A stretch of 64,000 nucleotides of DNA, from contig CAZOMY010000003.1 in NCBI GenBank assembly GCA_964581115.1, positions 1-64,000 on the forward strand. Direction: 5' to 3'. The notes beneath the pieces were generated by a model, which was given only the letters and a program-made list of their open reading frames with translations, was not told where the DNA came from and made no database searches. Every line of letters begins with the position of its first letter. Positions within the stretch are counted from its first letter, which is position 1. The position numbers and the translations under genes are program-made. The stretch is from 2-02-FULL-55-14 sp964581115 (lineage in GTDB: Bacteria; Bacteroidota; Ignavibacteria; UBA10030). Below, piece after piece: positions 33,004 through 42,476 of the stretch.

Positions 33004-33109
33004 GGCCTGCTCCTGTGGGATCCCGTTGCCCTAAGGTGCTTACAGGAAGGGGCAGATACAAGCCGTCATGACACAGATGTAACGCCTGCATCCCCACTCG
33101 GTGTTGCGC

Positions 33110-33136
33110 TTGTGATGAATTCTCACAAATTAGAAT
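33110..33136 (+). promoter_or_regulatory. Palindromic operator-like site with -10-like element
   Basis: TTGTGA (33110-33115) and TCACAA (33123-33128) are perfect inverted arms around seven bases, close to the CRP/FNR-family consensus but with one extra central base. TAGAAT (33131-33136) directly downstream could be a -10 box. The site is 50 bp before the secreted propeller gene. Confidence 0.35.
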
Positions 33137-33188
33137 CGTTTTCAGACTCATTTGTCTTAGATCTCTCACCAACTCTTGGAGGCTCGCG

Positions 33189-35393
33189 ATGCGAGTTCGT
33201 TCGAACTATTGGAGTTCCGTGCTGCTGCTCGTGCTGATGCATGCGGCATCGATCGCACAATGGAAGCAAATCAGCGGTCCCGGGCCGCAGAGTATCACGG
33301 TGCTCTATCGCAGCGGATCGGCGCTGTATGCCGGCACCGACGGCAGCGGGCTTCATGTCTCCACGGACGACGGCGAGACGTGGGTGTCGATGAACGGCAG
33401 CGCCGCCTACGGAAGCAATACGTTGCTCCACGGGCAAGTGCGCTCGATCCTCGTCGAGGGCGACCGCACGATCGTCGGATCGTACGCCGGAGGCATGTGG
33501 CATTCTACGAACGGCGGCACCTCGTGGACGCGCTACGGGTCTCCCCTCGGTTCCGGCAACTCGATCAACGGCCTCGTCAAGGTCGATTCTGTGATCCTGG
33601 CCGGAGGCAGCGGCATGTTCCGTTCTACAAACGGCGGCTCAACATGGACGTCGAGCACCACGGGACTGACGAACACCAACGTGCGCGCCATGACGTCGAA
33701 CGGCATGACCGCCTTCGCCGCCACGGACAACGGCTTCTTTCGGTCAACGGACCTCGGCGTTTCGTGGTCGATGGTCGACAGCGGAATGGCCAAGACGGGG
33801 TCACGCTACACCATGGCGATGGCGGCGGCCAACGGCGTTGTCTATGGGACATTCTCCAACGGGTACTCCGGCCAGCATGTCGTCTTTCGATCGACTGACA
33901 ACGGAACTTCATGGGACTCGTCCAACGGGAATCTGACGAATCTTTCGACGTCGGCGATCGGCGCCTACGGCGACACCGTCTTCGTCGGATTGAACAACAA
34001 CGGTTTGCGACGTTCGACCGATCGGGGTGAGACGTGGACGGACGTCACCACCGGCGGCGCGAGCTATCCGCTGGCCATTCTGGCCTATGGAACGCGGGTC
34101 CTCGTCGGAGGGAACAAGGGGAACTCCGCAGGCGACGGGGGAGTGTTTCTCTCCACCAGCAACGGCAGCAGCTGGACCCGCGTCACGTCAGCGATGAGCA
34201 ACGGTTCGTCGATCGTCTTGCAGGCCGTGGGCGATCGCCTGGCGGCTGGGGTGGATGCCGGCACCAGCAGCGTCAACAGCGGTTTCTACGTCACCTCCGA
34301 CCGCGGCGCCCGATGGGAACGAAAGAGCCAAGGACTCATGGCCAGCGGTAACCCGGTCAAAGTGACGAGGATCCTCCAGCATGGGTCCAGGCTATACGTT
34401 TCCGCCGCCACCAACGTACCGCAAGGCGTGTTCGTCTCGAGCGACAGCGGCAACACCTGGACGCAGGCGATCTCGGGACTCTATCAATACGCCGACGTCT
34501 ACCAATTCATGGCCGATGCGGACACGGTCTACATCGCCGCCAAGGAAGGGCTCTTCCGCACGACGAACGGAGGAGGCACATGGACCTCCTCGATGAGCGG
34601 CGTTCTGAGCGGCGAGGTCATCTCCGTGGCCATGCGTGGCGATACCCTGTATGCCACCAAGGGGAACAATCGGCTGTATCGATCGGAAGACCGCGGACGC
34701 ACGTGGACCTACCTGACCGTGGACCTGCCCCAGTACCAGTATGTCTATCAGTTGTGGCCGATCAACGGGAAGTTCTACGCGCTTGGAGGGAACGGCAACG
34801 GACGACTGTTCCAATCGGCCGACAGCGGCAGTCACTGGACAGAGGTCAACGCGGCGCGGTTCACGGGAAACAACCTGGTCACAGGCGTCATCGGCTACAA
34901 AGGCTCGCTGATCGTTACCACCGTGTCAGGAGGCATTCACATCTCGACGAACGGTGGATCGAGTTGGACGACCTACAACCAGGGCATCAACGATGCCTAT
35001 CCGACGTTCACGTCTGCCGTCGTTCTTTGGGACAGCCTCTATGCCACGCGTGGGTCGGCGGTCTACGTACGACGGCTGTCGGAGTTCGGCATCACGTCGG
35101 TGGATGCGGACGCGGTCGCCGAGGTCCCGTCGAGCTTCGGGCTCATGGCCAACTACCCGAATCCATTCAACCCCGCGACCACAATAGCGTTCCGGACGAC
35201 GACGCGCGGTCACGTAACGTTGCGGGTCTACAATCTTGTCGGCCAGCAGGTGGCGATGCTCGTGGACAGTGAATTGAGCGCCGGAGCCCACACGGTGGCG
35301 TGGGACGCCGCATCGATGGCGAGCGGCATGTATCTGTCGGTCCTGGAAGCCGCTGGCCAGCGCGCTGTCCACAGGATGGTCCTGATGCGCTAA
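33189..35393 (+). CDS. Secreted Asp-box (BNR) beta-propeller protein with T9SS sorting domain
   Basis: 734 residues. Signal peptide (NYWSSVLLLVLMHAASIAQ) then about fourteen Asp-box-like turns spread over residues 25-640 (STNGGSTWTSS, STDRGETWTDV, SSDSGNTWTQA, SEDRGRTWTYL, SADSGSHWTEV), the hallmark of sortilin/sialidase-like propellers, probably two propellers. No sialidase catalytic set (Arg triad, Tyr, Glu) is evident, so it is likely a binding or structural protein. Residues about 655-734 are the type A T9SS C-terminal domain: MANYPNPFNPATTIAF, LRVYNLVGQQV, AGAHTVAWDA, SGMYLSVLEA. Such domains are cleaved on export or anchored at the surface. Preceded by a palindromic site, followed by a strong terminator. 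Confidence 0.92.
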   Translation: MRVRSNYWSSVLLLVLMHAASIAQWKQISGPGPQSITVLYRSGSALYAGTDGSGLHVSTDDGETWVSMNGSAAYGSNTLLHGQVRSILVEGDRTIVGSYAGGMWHSTNGGTSWTRYGSPLGSGNSINGLVKVDSVILAGGSGMFRSTNGGSTWTSSTTGLTNTNVRAMTSNGMTAFAATDNGFFRSTDLGVSWSMVDSGMAKTGSRYTMAMAAANGVVYGTFSNGYSGQHVVFRSTDNGTSWDSSNGNLTNLSTSAIGAYGDTVFVGLNNNGLRRSTDRGETWTDVTTGGASYPLAILAYGTRVLVGGNKGNSAGDGGVFLSTSNGSSWTRVTSAMSNGSSIVLQAVGDRLAAGVDAGTSSVNSGFYVTSDRGARWERKSQGLMASGNPVKVTRILQHGSRLYVSAATNVPQGVFVSSDSGNTWTQAISGLYQYADVYQFMADADTVYIAAKEGLFRTTNGGGTWTSSMSGVLSGEVISVAMRGDTLYATKGNNRLYRSEDRGRTWTYLTVDLPQYQYVYQLWPINGKFYALGGNGNGRLFQSADSGSHWTEVNAARFTGNNLVTGVIGYKGSLIVTTVSGGIHISTNGGSSWTTYNQGINDAYPTFTSAVVLWDSLYATRGSAVYVRRLSEFGITSVDADAVAEVPSSFGLMANYPNPFNPATTIAFRTTTRGHVTLRVYNLVGQQVAMLVDSELSAGAHTVAWDAASMASGMYLSVLEAAGQRAVHRMVLMR

Positions 35394-35415
35394 GGCAAGC
35401 CAACGACATGTGCAG

Positions 35416-35449
35416 AACAAGGCCCGGGCAGAGATGTCCGGGCCTTGTT
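35416..35449 (+). terminator. Intrinsic-type terminator of the propeller gene
   Basis: AACAAGGCCCGG (35416-35427) pairs perfectly with CCGGGCCTTGTT (35438-35449) around a 10-nt loop, 22 bp after the stop codon, and is followed by GTGG. The 12-bp stem is strong. Confidence 0.8.
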
Positions 35450-35505
35450 GTGGCCGGGTGTCGTCAACCTGCGTCGCACGTCGTTTGGATTTCGTAACTT
35501 GCGCC

Positions 35506-36561
35506 ATGCCCGTGCCGCTTGTCATCTCTCCGGTACGCACCCGAAGCGACCGACGTTCGTTCGTAGATCTCCAGCGACGCATCTACGCCAACGATCCGCT
35601 TTGGGTGCCGCCGCTGCGTGGAAAGGCCATGGGCATCCTCGATCCCGACCGAAATCCGTTCTTGAAGCACTGCGATCAGGAATTGTTGGTGCTGCGTCGG
35701 GGGCGTGAAGTGGTCGGCCGGCTCGCCGTTTTCATCGACCGACTGGCCGTGGATTTCTGGAAACAACCCATTGGCCTCTTCGGGCACTATGAATGTGTCG
35801 ACGAACCCGAGGCGTCGATGATGCTTCTGCAGTCTGCGGCTGAATGGCTCCGTTCCCGCGGCATGACGAAGATGCGGGGACCATGGAGTTTCGTCTCGCA
35901 AGAGTGGGGGTTTGTCATCGAGGGCTTCGCACCTCCCCCGACGATCATGGCGCCGCATAATCCACTGTACTACCATGATCACATGACGTCGTTCGGATTT
36001 ACGAAAGCCAAAGACCTTCTTGCCCATGCGATCTCGGGGAAGGAGGGATATCAGATCCCAGACCGCATCTTGAGCTCGACGGACGCCGTGGCCCGTCGCT
36101 TCAAGATCCACGTTCGGTCCATCGACGTGAAGCGGTTCGACGAAGAAGTGCGAACGTTGATGGACCTGTCGAACGGCTCCATCACGGGGAATTGGGGGTA
36201 TTCTCCGGTCACGCCCGAGGAAGTGCTGGCGATGGCGCGTGATCTGAAGCGGGTGATCCAACCGAAGGGCGTGCTGTTCGCCGAAGATGGAAGTGGCCGA
36301 CCGATCGCCTTTGCGATTGCGATTCCCGACGTGAACGTCATTCTGAAGCGGATCAGAGGTCGGCTTCTGCCTTTCGGGTGGCTGCAGCTTGTGTGGGGTG
36401 TGCCTCGACTCCGTCACTACCGGATGTGGGCGCTGGGCGTGATTCCGGAGTACCAAGGGAAAGGGGTGGACGCCCTGATCTATCGGGCTCTCTATGAGTC
36501 GCTGTACACGCCAGATATCTGGATGGAGATCAACTACGTGCTCGAAGACAACGCCCGGTGA
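35506..36561 (+). CDS. Acyltransferase-fold (GNAT-like) protein, C-terminus frameshifted
   Basis: 351 residues as it stands. The N-terminal block SDRRSFVDLQRRIYANDPLWVPPL, the central GPWSFVSQEWGFVIEGF and NPLYYHDHMTSFGFTKAKDL, and the late GVIPEYQGKGVDALIYRALYESL (acetyl-CoA-loop-like Q-x-x-G-x-G) belong to a family often annotated as N-acetyltransferase of unknown substrate. The frame stops at 36559 just after VLEDNAR, but the minus-one frame continues directly as VNNAIRKLGARPLRRYRIYEKA, which matches the normal C-terminal end of this family. One G appears to be missing near 36558. Either a real mutation or a sequence error. Start chosen at MPVPLVISP; the 35410 start lies inside the terminator. 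Confidence 0.8.
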   Translation: MPVPLVISPVRTRSDRRSFVDLQRRIYANDPLWVPPLRGKAMGILDPDRNPFLKHCDQELLVLRRGREVVGRLAVFIDRLAVDFWKQPIGLFGHYECVDEPEASMMLLQSAAEWLRSRGMTKMRGPWSFVSQEWGFVIEGFAPPPTIMAPHNPLYYHDHMTSFGFTKAKDLLAHAISGKEGYQIPDRILSSTDAVARRFKIHVRSIDVKRFDEEVRTLMDLSNGSITGNWGYSPVTPEEVLAMARDLKRVIQPKGVLFAEDGSGRPIAFAIAIPDVNVILKRIRGRLLPFGWLQLVWGVPRLRHYRMWALGVIPEYQGKGVDALIYRALYESLYTPDIWMEINYVLEDNAR

Positions 36562-36629
36562 ACAATGCCATCCGGAAGCTGGGGGCGCGGCCGTTACGAC
36601 GCTACCGGATCTATGAGAAGGCGATCTGA
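36558..36629 (+). other. Frameshifted C-terminal tail of the acyltransferase-fold gene
   Basis: Reading from G36558 in the -1 frame gives 23 residues, VNNAIRKLGARPLRRYRIYE plus KAI and TGA at 36627-36629. The join with the upstream frame (EDNAR/VNNAIRKLGAR) makes the expected family ending. A single-base indel in CCCGG is the simplest explanation. Confidence 0.75.
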
Positions 36630-36648
36630 CCGACGCCGGCCGATCGTG

Positions 36649-39000
36649 CTATTTTGCCAGAACCATTTTCAACGTTGCACGAGAACCCCCACTCGTCAGC
36701 GCACACAGATAGACCCCGCTTGGCCATTCAGACGCTGTCCAGACGACAGCATGTTCTCCCGCATTCTGCTCTTCGTCGGCCAACACGGCGACCTCCCGCC
36801 CCAGCATGTCGTACACGCGAAGCAGCACGGCCCCGCTCGTCGGCAATGAATACCGGATCGTCGTCGACGGATTGAACGGATTGGGATAGTTGGCCTCGAG
36901 TGAGAACGATCGTGGCGTGCGCGCGTCGGCTTCCGCGATCCCCGTCGCCAGCTCCATCGAATCGTAGTACGACTTGTAGGTCTGAGCCAGCCGATCGGCG
37001 ATCGAAGGCTTCGGCGTCAGATGGTCCATCCGATAGACGCCCATGGACTGAAATCCGCCAAGGTGCTGGCTGGAATGCCAGTCAAAGATGCACCACCAGA
37101 TCGTCCCAACCAGACAGCCGTTGCGCTGCAGCGCCCCGTTCTGGTCGCGGATCGTGAATCCTCGAAACGCGGCGAACGTGGAGTCGAGCACCTTCACCTG
37201 ATAGTCCACGCCGGTGATATTCTCTCCCGACCAGACGCCGAACTCGGTGCTGATGATCGGCTTGTTCACGTTGAAGGCCCGCGCGTTTGTCATGAACTGA
37301 AGCGTCCCATCGTAGAACGAGCTGCCGTGGAAGATCCCGAAGTAGGTCGTCCAACCGGCGACGTCGCATGAGCCTTGCGTGTAGTCGTTCGGGCCCGGCC
37401 GGTCGGCCGCCGCCGATTGCGTGACCAGTCGTCCATCGAAGTAATGGTCGCGCAGGTCAGACCGAGCCATGGCGATCCATGCCTGACGTCCCGGTTGCAC
37501 CAAGCACTCATTGCAGGTGCTCCAGTACATGATCGACGGTCGATTGTAGTCCTTGAAGATCATCTCCCGCCACATCTGGAGATGCACCAGGCGCGACGAG
37601 TTCTGCATGAACCAGGCAAGGTCGGCGTCGAACCACCACAGCGGGACCTCCTCCATGACGGCCAAGCCGAGCCGGTCGGCGATCAGGTAGGTGTAGGGGT
37701 GGTTCGGGTAGTGTGCGGTCCGCAGCAGAGCGATATTCAGCGACTTGATGATCTTCAGGTCGTTGTAGATCACTTCGAGCGGCATGCTCCGGCCGTAGAG
37801 GCCGTGGTCTTCATGGCGGGCGCCGCCGGGGTAGAACATCTCACGGCCGTTCAAGCGCACGGCTGACCCCGAGAGCTCGATCGTCCGGATGCCGAATTGC
37901 GTCGTGTACTCATCAAGTAACGTATCACCGCTGGTCAGGTGCACCTTCATCACGTAAAGGTTCGGCGCATGGGGGGACCAGAGCCTGGGTGCGGGAACAC
38001 CCAGCGTCGTCTGCCAGGCTTTGACTGACGCGGCGGGCACGGTGAGGGTCGTTGAGGCAGGGCCATTCAATGCCACGGGTGCGCCGATGAGCGCCGCGGC
38101 GCACTCCGCCTGGATGGTGCTTTCATTGACGACGGCTTCGTACACCGACACCGTCGCCGTCACGGTCCGGTCGGTGGCACGGTCGTTGCGTATGACGAGG
38201 GTTGCCTTGATCGTCCCGTCGGTGCTCAGCGGCACGATATCCGTCCGGACCGTCGACACCGGGTCGCTGAACTCAATGTACACGTCGTGAAGGATTCCTG
38301 TATAGTTGAACCAGTCACACATCGCATACGGAACGATGTCGAGGCGCTTATTCGAGGAGACGTCGTGTGTCTGCCCGGGATTCCAGGGGACATTATCAAC
38401 CCGGACGGCGATCACATTCACCGTATCGGTGCGGACGACCGAGGAGATATCAAAGGCGAACGGGGTGTAACCCCCTTCATGGTATCCGACATGAACGCCG
38501 TTCACCCACACGTCGGCGACGTAGTTCACCGCCAGGAACTTGAGCGTGGCCGTCCTGCCGTGAAGCGAATCAGCGACCGTGAACGTCCGCCGATACCACA
38601 CACCGTTCTCGTAATTCTCCGGGGCCACTTCGTTGCCATTCATCGTGTTCTCGACCGCCGGCAGGGTCTTCGATTCCCACCCGGAATCGTCAAACGTCAC
38701 CGTTTGGCGTCCTGCGGCTTCAGTGTTCATGGCGGTCATCGTCGAAGGCACTCGATTGGCCAGCGAGAGGATGTGGTTTGCCGCGAAGCGCTGCTTCCTC
38801 CAGACGCCCGCCAGACCGATCGTGGGACGAGGCTGCTTTTCGAATGTGGGCGCGGCCTTTCCGTTCTGCCATGGAATGGTGATATTGTCGTACTGCTTCA
38901 ACGACATTGTGACCGGCAAGGTCGCATTCTGCGCCTGGACATCGAGACTGCCGATGCAGACGACGAAGAACCAGGATATCCTTCGCACAGTTGTTCTCAT
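36649..39000 (-). CDS. Secreted glycoside hydrolase family 2 enzyme with T9SS sorting domain
   Basis: 783 residues. Signal peptide (ISWFFVVCIGSLDVQAQ), a jelly-roll sugar-binding domain (about 85-250: GVWYRRTFTVAD, VNYVADVWVNGVHVGYHEGGYTPF), an immunoglobulin-like domain (about 250-375), and a TIM barrel with acid/base Glu498 in STCNECL and nucleophile Glu586 in IISTEFGVW. These are the GH2 (beta-galactosidase, beta-mannosidase, beta-glucuronidase) catalytic motifs; the exact sugar is not evident. Residues about 700-783 form the T9SS C-terminal domain (ANYPNPFNPSTTIRYS, LLRVYDMLGREV, GEHAVVWTA, SGVYLCAL). It is convergent with the acyltransferase gene, only 20 bp away from its frameshifted end. 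Confidence 0.93.
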   Translation of the reverse strand: MRTTVRRISWFFVVCIGSLDVQAQNATLPVTMSLKQYDNITIPWQNGKAAPTFEKQPRPTIGLAGVWRKQRFAANHILSLANRVPSTMTAMNTEAAGRQTVTFDDSGWESKTLPAVENTMNGNEVAPENYENGVWYRRTFTVADSLHGRTATLKFLAVNYVADVWVNGVHVGYHEGGYTPFAFDISSVVRTDTVNVIAVRVDNVPWNPGQTHDVSSNKRLDIVPYAMCDWFNYTGILHDVYIEFSDPVSTVRTDIVPLSTDGTIKATLVIRNDRATDRTVTATVSVYEAVVNESTIQAECAAALIGAPVALNGPASTTLTVPAASVKAWQTTLGVPAPRLWSPHAPNLYVMKVHLTSGDTLLDEYTTQFGIRTIELSGSAVRLNGREMFYPGGARHEDHGLYGRSMPLEVIYNDLKIIKSLNIALLRTAHYPNHPYTYLIADRLGLAVMEEVPLWWFDADLAWFMQNSSRLVHLQMWREMIFKDYNRPSIMYWSTCNECLVQPGRQAWIAMARSDLRDHYFDGRLVTQSAAADRPGPNDYTQGSCDVAGWTTYFGIFHGSSFYDGTLQFMTNARAFNVNKPIISTEFGVWSGENITGVDYQVKVLDSTFAAFRGFTIRDQNGALQRNGCLVGTIWWCIFDWHSSQHLGGFQSMGVYRMDHLTPKPSIADRLAQTYKSYYDSMELATGIAEADARTPRSFSLEANYPNPFNPSTTIRYSLPTSGAVLLRVYDMLGREVAVLADEEQNAGEHAVVWTASEWPSGVYLCALTSGGSRATLKMVLAK

Positions 39001-39300
39001 CTTCGTTTCCTTTTGGATGGTCCTGCGGCATACGCCGTGAAGGCGGGGACGGTTATGCCGATCGGTGACGCGTCAACGATGAACCTTAGCCGATTTTCGC
39101 GTCTTGGGCAAGCCCGTCTCTGTCGGCCTCCCCCCCCGCATTGAACCGACGGCCACTTCTCCAGTCCCACGGTGTCAAAATCGGGAATCACAGACCGATC
39201 GTACGTCCGAGCCGTCGCTATTTGGATGTGGCCCGCTGATTGTCTACCATGAAATGGTGTTTTTCAGACCACACTTCCAAGGACATTCGGGGACTCGGTC

Positions 39301-39584
39301 GTGATGCGCTTCAGGACCATGCTGGCCGAAGACAACCGCATCCTCCGCGACGGGGTCAAGGATCTCATCAATGAGCAGTCGGACCTTATCGTGGTATCGG
39401 CGACCGGGGGCGGGCACGATACTGTCCGTTGGCCAAGGCCTCTAAGCCTCATGTCATCCTCTCAAGGATTGAGGACTGCGCAGGAATTGGTCTAACGCTT
39501 TTCCTTCGCGTCATCGACGCGAAGGATGCAATCTGCAGGATCAGTGACGAGATCTCAAACCGCGGTCTTCCCGTGCAAGCTTGA
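39301..39584 (+). pseudogene. Frameshifted remnant of a NarL-type response regulator
   Basis: The first frame (39301 onward) gives a receiver-domain start: RTMLAEDNRILRDGVKDLIN, with acidic pocket residues E-D and the I-L-R-D-G-V helix typical of NarL/FixJ regulators. After GGGHDTVR the expected continuation LAKASKPHVIL is in another frame (TTG GCC AAG near 39432), and that frame runs to TGA at 39582. The DNA-binding domain is absent. This is a decayed gene, not a functional regulator. No histidine kinase partner is adjacent; the orphan kinase at 43567 is 4 kb away. Confidence 0.75.
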
Positions 39585-39658
39585 TTTGGGCCGGCTCCGT
39601 CTGCACGATAGGTCATTTGCCCGACCTCAAACGGCTCTTCGCAGAGGGATCATCCCAC

Positions 39659-40888
39659 ATGTCTCCATCATCCCGTTCATGGCTTAATCGCAACGTGGCC
39701 GGGATGGGACTGACGAGTCTCTTGTCGGACCTGTCCCATGAAATGGCGACAGCGATCCTGCCGGGGTTTCTGGCTGCGATCGGTTCGCCACCGGCGGCCC
39801 TCGGCCTGATCGAAGGTGTCGCCGACGGGATCTCGAGCTTTGTCAAGCTGGGCGGCGGCTGGTTCTCGGACCGGTTCGGACATCGCAAGTTGCTCGCCGC
39901 TTCAGGTTACGTTCTCACGGGCGTGTCGAAAGCGGTCTTTGCATTCGCAGCCACGTGGCACCTGGTACTTGTTGGCAGGATCGTCGGCTGGTTCGGAAAA
40001 GGATTCCGCGGACCGATCCGAGACGCCATGCTGGCCGATTCGGTCGCTTCGGAGGCGAGAGGCAAAGCATTCGGCTTTCACCGCGCAGGTGACACCGTGG
40101 GGGCGATCGTCGGTCCGTTGGTGGGTGTGTGGTTGCTGTCACTCTGGCAAGCCGAGGCCAGTGGTGATCTCTCGCAGCCGTATCGAGGCATCTTCTTGGT
40201 CACACTGATCCCGGGAGTGCTATCGGTCCTGGCCTTCCTGTTCTTCGTTCAGGAAAAAAGATCGACCGTCGACCGGTCGGTCCGGCTCTGGGGCACACTC
40301 CGGACGCTTCCTCCGAAGCTGCGGCGTCTTCTGGTGGGGATCGGTCTCTTTGGCATCGGCGATATGGCTCCGACGCTGCTGATCCTGGCGGCGATCCAAT
40401 TGATGAGTCCGGCGTATGGACTCCTCGAAGCAGGTCAACTGGCGGCACTCATGTATGTCGTCCGGAACATCACGTATGCTCTTGCCTCGTATCCGATCGG
40501 GGCGATCAGCGATCGCATCGGCAGGATCGGACTTCTCGCGGCCGGCTACGTCCTCGGTGCGCTGACGTTGGCCGGCTTCACGCTGGCATTTGCACTGAGT
40601 TGGTCCGACCCTGCGATTCTGTTCCTGCTCTTTGCCATGGCAGGTGTATTCATCGCCGCCGAGGACACGCTCGAAGGAGCCATTACCGCCGATCTGGTCC
40701 CTCAACAAACAAGAGGGATCGGCATGGGCGTACTGGGCACCGTCAACGGCGTCGGCGATCTCCTGTCGAGTGTCTTGGTCGGCTCGATATGGACAGCATT
40801 CTCACCCGTCATGGCCTTTGCGGGTTCCGTGCTCACGATGCTCGCGGGGGCCGTCATGGTCGGCGTGCTTGCCCTCCGGCCTGAATGA
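39659..40888 (+). CDS. Major facilitator superfamily transporter
   Basis: 409 residues from ATG 39659, with GAGGGA upstream; the track of longer frame includes pseudogene debris. Twelve predicted membrane helices. The first cytoplasmic loop has GGWFSDRFGHRKLL (MFS motif A, G-x-x-x-D-R-x-G-x-R), and the second half repeats it as GAISDRIGRIGLL. GFRGPIRDAMLADSV is a further conserved-looking motif seen in MFS proteins of the MdtG/YfkF-like or fosmidomycin-type groups. The substrate is unknown. It directly follows the broken response regulator and is convergent with the MOT1-type transporter. Direction (export or import) cannot be judged. Confidence 0.88.
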   Translation: MSPSSRSWLNRNVAGMGLTSLLSDLSHEMATAILPGFLAAIGSPPAALGLIEGVADGISSFVKLGGGWFSDRFGHRKLLAASGYVLTGVSKAVFAFAATWHLVLVGRIVGWFGKGFRGPIRDAMLADSVASEARGKAFGFHRAGDTVGAIVGPLVGVWLLSLWQAEASGDLSQPYRGIFLVTLIPGVLSVLAFLFFVQEKRSTVDRSVRLWGTLRTLPPKLRRLLVGIGLFGIGDMAPTLLILAAIQLMSPAYGLLEAGQLAALMYVVRNITYALASYPIGAISDRIGRIGLLAAGYVLGALTLAGFTLAFALSWSDPAILFLLFAMAGVFIAAEDTLEGAITADLVPQQTRGIGMGVLGTVNGVGDLLSSVLVGSIWTAFSPVMAFAGSVLTMLAGAVMVGVLALRPE

Positions 40889-40971
40889 CGAATGGTCGAT
40901 TTTGCGGAGCTTTGTTGCGCTTGTTCCGATCACCGATGGAGGTACATCCCACGAAACGATTGTTTACGAAT

Positions 40972-42141
40972 CTACTCTTGTGGGTGCGGATCGCGGGCGA
41001 CCAGCCGCGTGCGGTGACGGAATTGATACAAGATCACCCCAACGACGATGCCGACGACATATCCGTAGGGCATACCCGCGGCGAGCAGTCCGACGATCAG
41101 TGCAATAGGCAAGTCCGTTGCGGACGACGCCGTGTCGCGGATGAGCCACATCAACGCCAGCGCTTCGAAGAGCAGGATCACACCGAGCATGGGTAGCGGA
41201 AAAACCCTTATGACATGTTCAAATCCGCCACCGAAGAACAACCCCAGCATCAGGAACATTCCTCCGTAAAGGATCACCGACCCGCCGGTCCTTCCTCCGA
41301 ACGCAACGTGTCCCGCCATGCCTCCCGAGCCATGACATGTCGGCACACCGCCGAACCATGGACTGACGAGGTTCATCAAGCTGTACGTCAGTCCGATCTT
41401 ACGGATCGTCACGTTCCGGTTCGGGAACAGGTCCTCGGCCAGCTGTCGCGTTGCCAGAACCGAGTTGCCGAGCGACAACGGGATCTGAGGCATCGCCAGC
41501 ACGACGAATCCGGTCAGGACGTCGCTCATAGAAGGCGCGTGAAATGAGGGAAGGCGGAACGCAACGCTGCCTGCCAGCGAGGAGCTGTCCACGCTGACAA
41601 GGAAGGCGTAAGCCGCTCCGAGGAGCACCACGATCAGCGCGGCAGGGACGCGACGATTGCCCAGCAAGGTCACGATCACACCGAAAGCCACCACGGCAAG
41701 AATGTAGCCGTTGAGGCCATCCGATGGAACGAACTTGCCGAGGGCGACAGAGGCGAGTTGAAGACCCAAACCCAACTGGATCCCTCTGATCACGCACTTG
41801 GGCACGACCTTGGCCAGCCAGTCCAGTCCTCCCGTCAGGGTCAGAAGGAGCATTGAAACGCCAATGGCGATGCCAGCTCCGTACAGAGTGGCCGCTGTCG
41901 CTTGTTGAGCTATGACCAGGGTTGCCATGGCCTTCAGCGGTTGAACGGGCATCGGGAGGCGGTAGAATGCTCCGCTCATGATCTGCATGACGCCGAACAT
42001 GACCAGAACGCTCGCCGCATCCAGACCAGCGGCGAGGACCATCCCGACGATCAATGGCACGTCGGTCCCCATGTCGCCGAAGGCTCCGGCGAGTTCGTTC
42101 CGGTCGAAACGGATCCTGGGGGCGGGGCTATTGGTTGTCAT
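40972..42141 (-). CDS. MOT1-type molybdate/sulfate transporter, SulP relative
   Basis: 389 residues from ATG 42141, which begins TTNSPAPRIRFDRNELAGAFGDMGTD. About ten membrane helices. The two halves of the protein have the MOT1 signatures ELAGAFGDMGTDVPLIVG and PMPVQPLKAMATLVIAQQ in the first, and MPQIPLSLGNSVLATRQLAEDLFP and GGVPTCHGSGGMAGHVAFGGRTG in the second. The eukaryotic MOT1 proteins are high-affinity molybdate importers; bacterial relatives are annotated as sulfate/molybdate transporters. The presence of moeA-moaDEA and a molybdoenzyme in the window fits molybdate. A STAS domain, usual in SulP, is absent. The longer upstream frame (to 42438) is leader sequence. Confidence 0.85.
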   Translation of the reverse strand: MTTNSPAPRIRFDRNELAGAFGDMGTDVPLIVGMVLAAGLDAASVLVMFGVMQIMSGAFYRLPMPVQPLKAMATLVIAQQATAATLYGAGIAIGVSMLLLTLTGGLDWLAKVVPKCVIRGIQLGLGLQLASVALGKFVPSDGLNGYILAVVAFGVIVTLLGNRRVPAALIVVLLGAAYAFLVSVDSSSLAGSVAFRLPSFHAPSMSDVLTGFVVLAMPQIPLSLGNSVLATRQLAEDLFPNRNVTIRKIGLTYSLMNLVSPWFGGVPTCHGSGGMAGHVAFGGRTGGSVILYGGMFLMLGLFFGGGFEHVIRVFPLPMLGVILLFEALALMWLIRDTASSATDLPIALIVGLLAAGMPYGYVVGIVVGVILYQFRHRTRLVARDPHPQE

Positions 42142-42408
42142 GACGGTGTTGAGATCGTCGGCCGTTTCTTTGCGCCCTGTTGTCTTCTCCAGATGAAAAA
42201 ACGATAGGAAAGAAATCTGCGAACCGCCAGCCCACGGCAGATGACCGTGCGGGACTTGTTGAACCTTACAACAGGACGAGTACCGAGGGATGGCCACGAA
42301 AAGTTCGACCGCAGGCATGAGCCGGAACCCGATGGCGAAGAGATTGAAGTCAGGGTCCTGAAGCCGCGTCGTACAGCAGGGAGAATGGTGATTTGGGACG
42401 CACCTACG

Positions 42409-42476
42409 AAAAACCCGGCCCCTCGACTCGACACGCACCTTCGTTGTTCGAAAGACAGGCCAAGCTCGGGGCCGGG
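42409..42476 (-). terminator. Structured terminator-like element with T-run
   Basis: On the minus strand CCCGGCCCC (42476-42468) pairs with GGGGCCGGG (42422-42414), followed directly by TTTTT (42413-42409). The 45-nt loop contains a small second stem around CTTTCG/CGAAGG. It ends any transcript coming from the tRNA side before the transporter leader. Confidence 0.55.
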
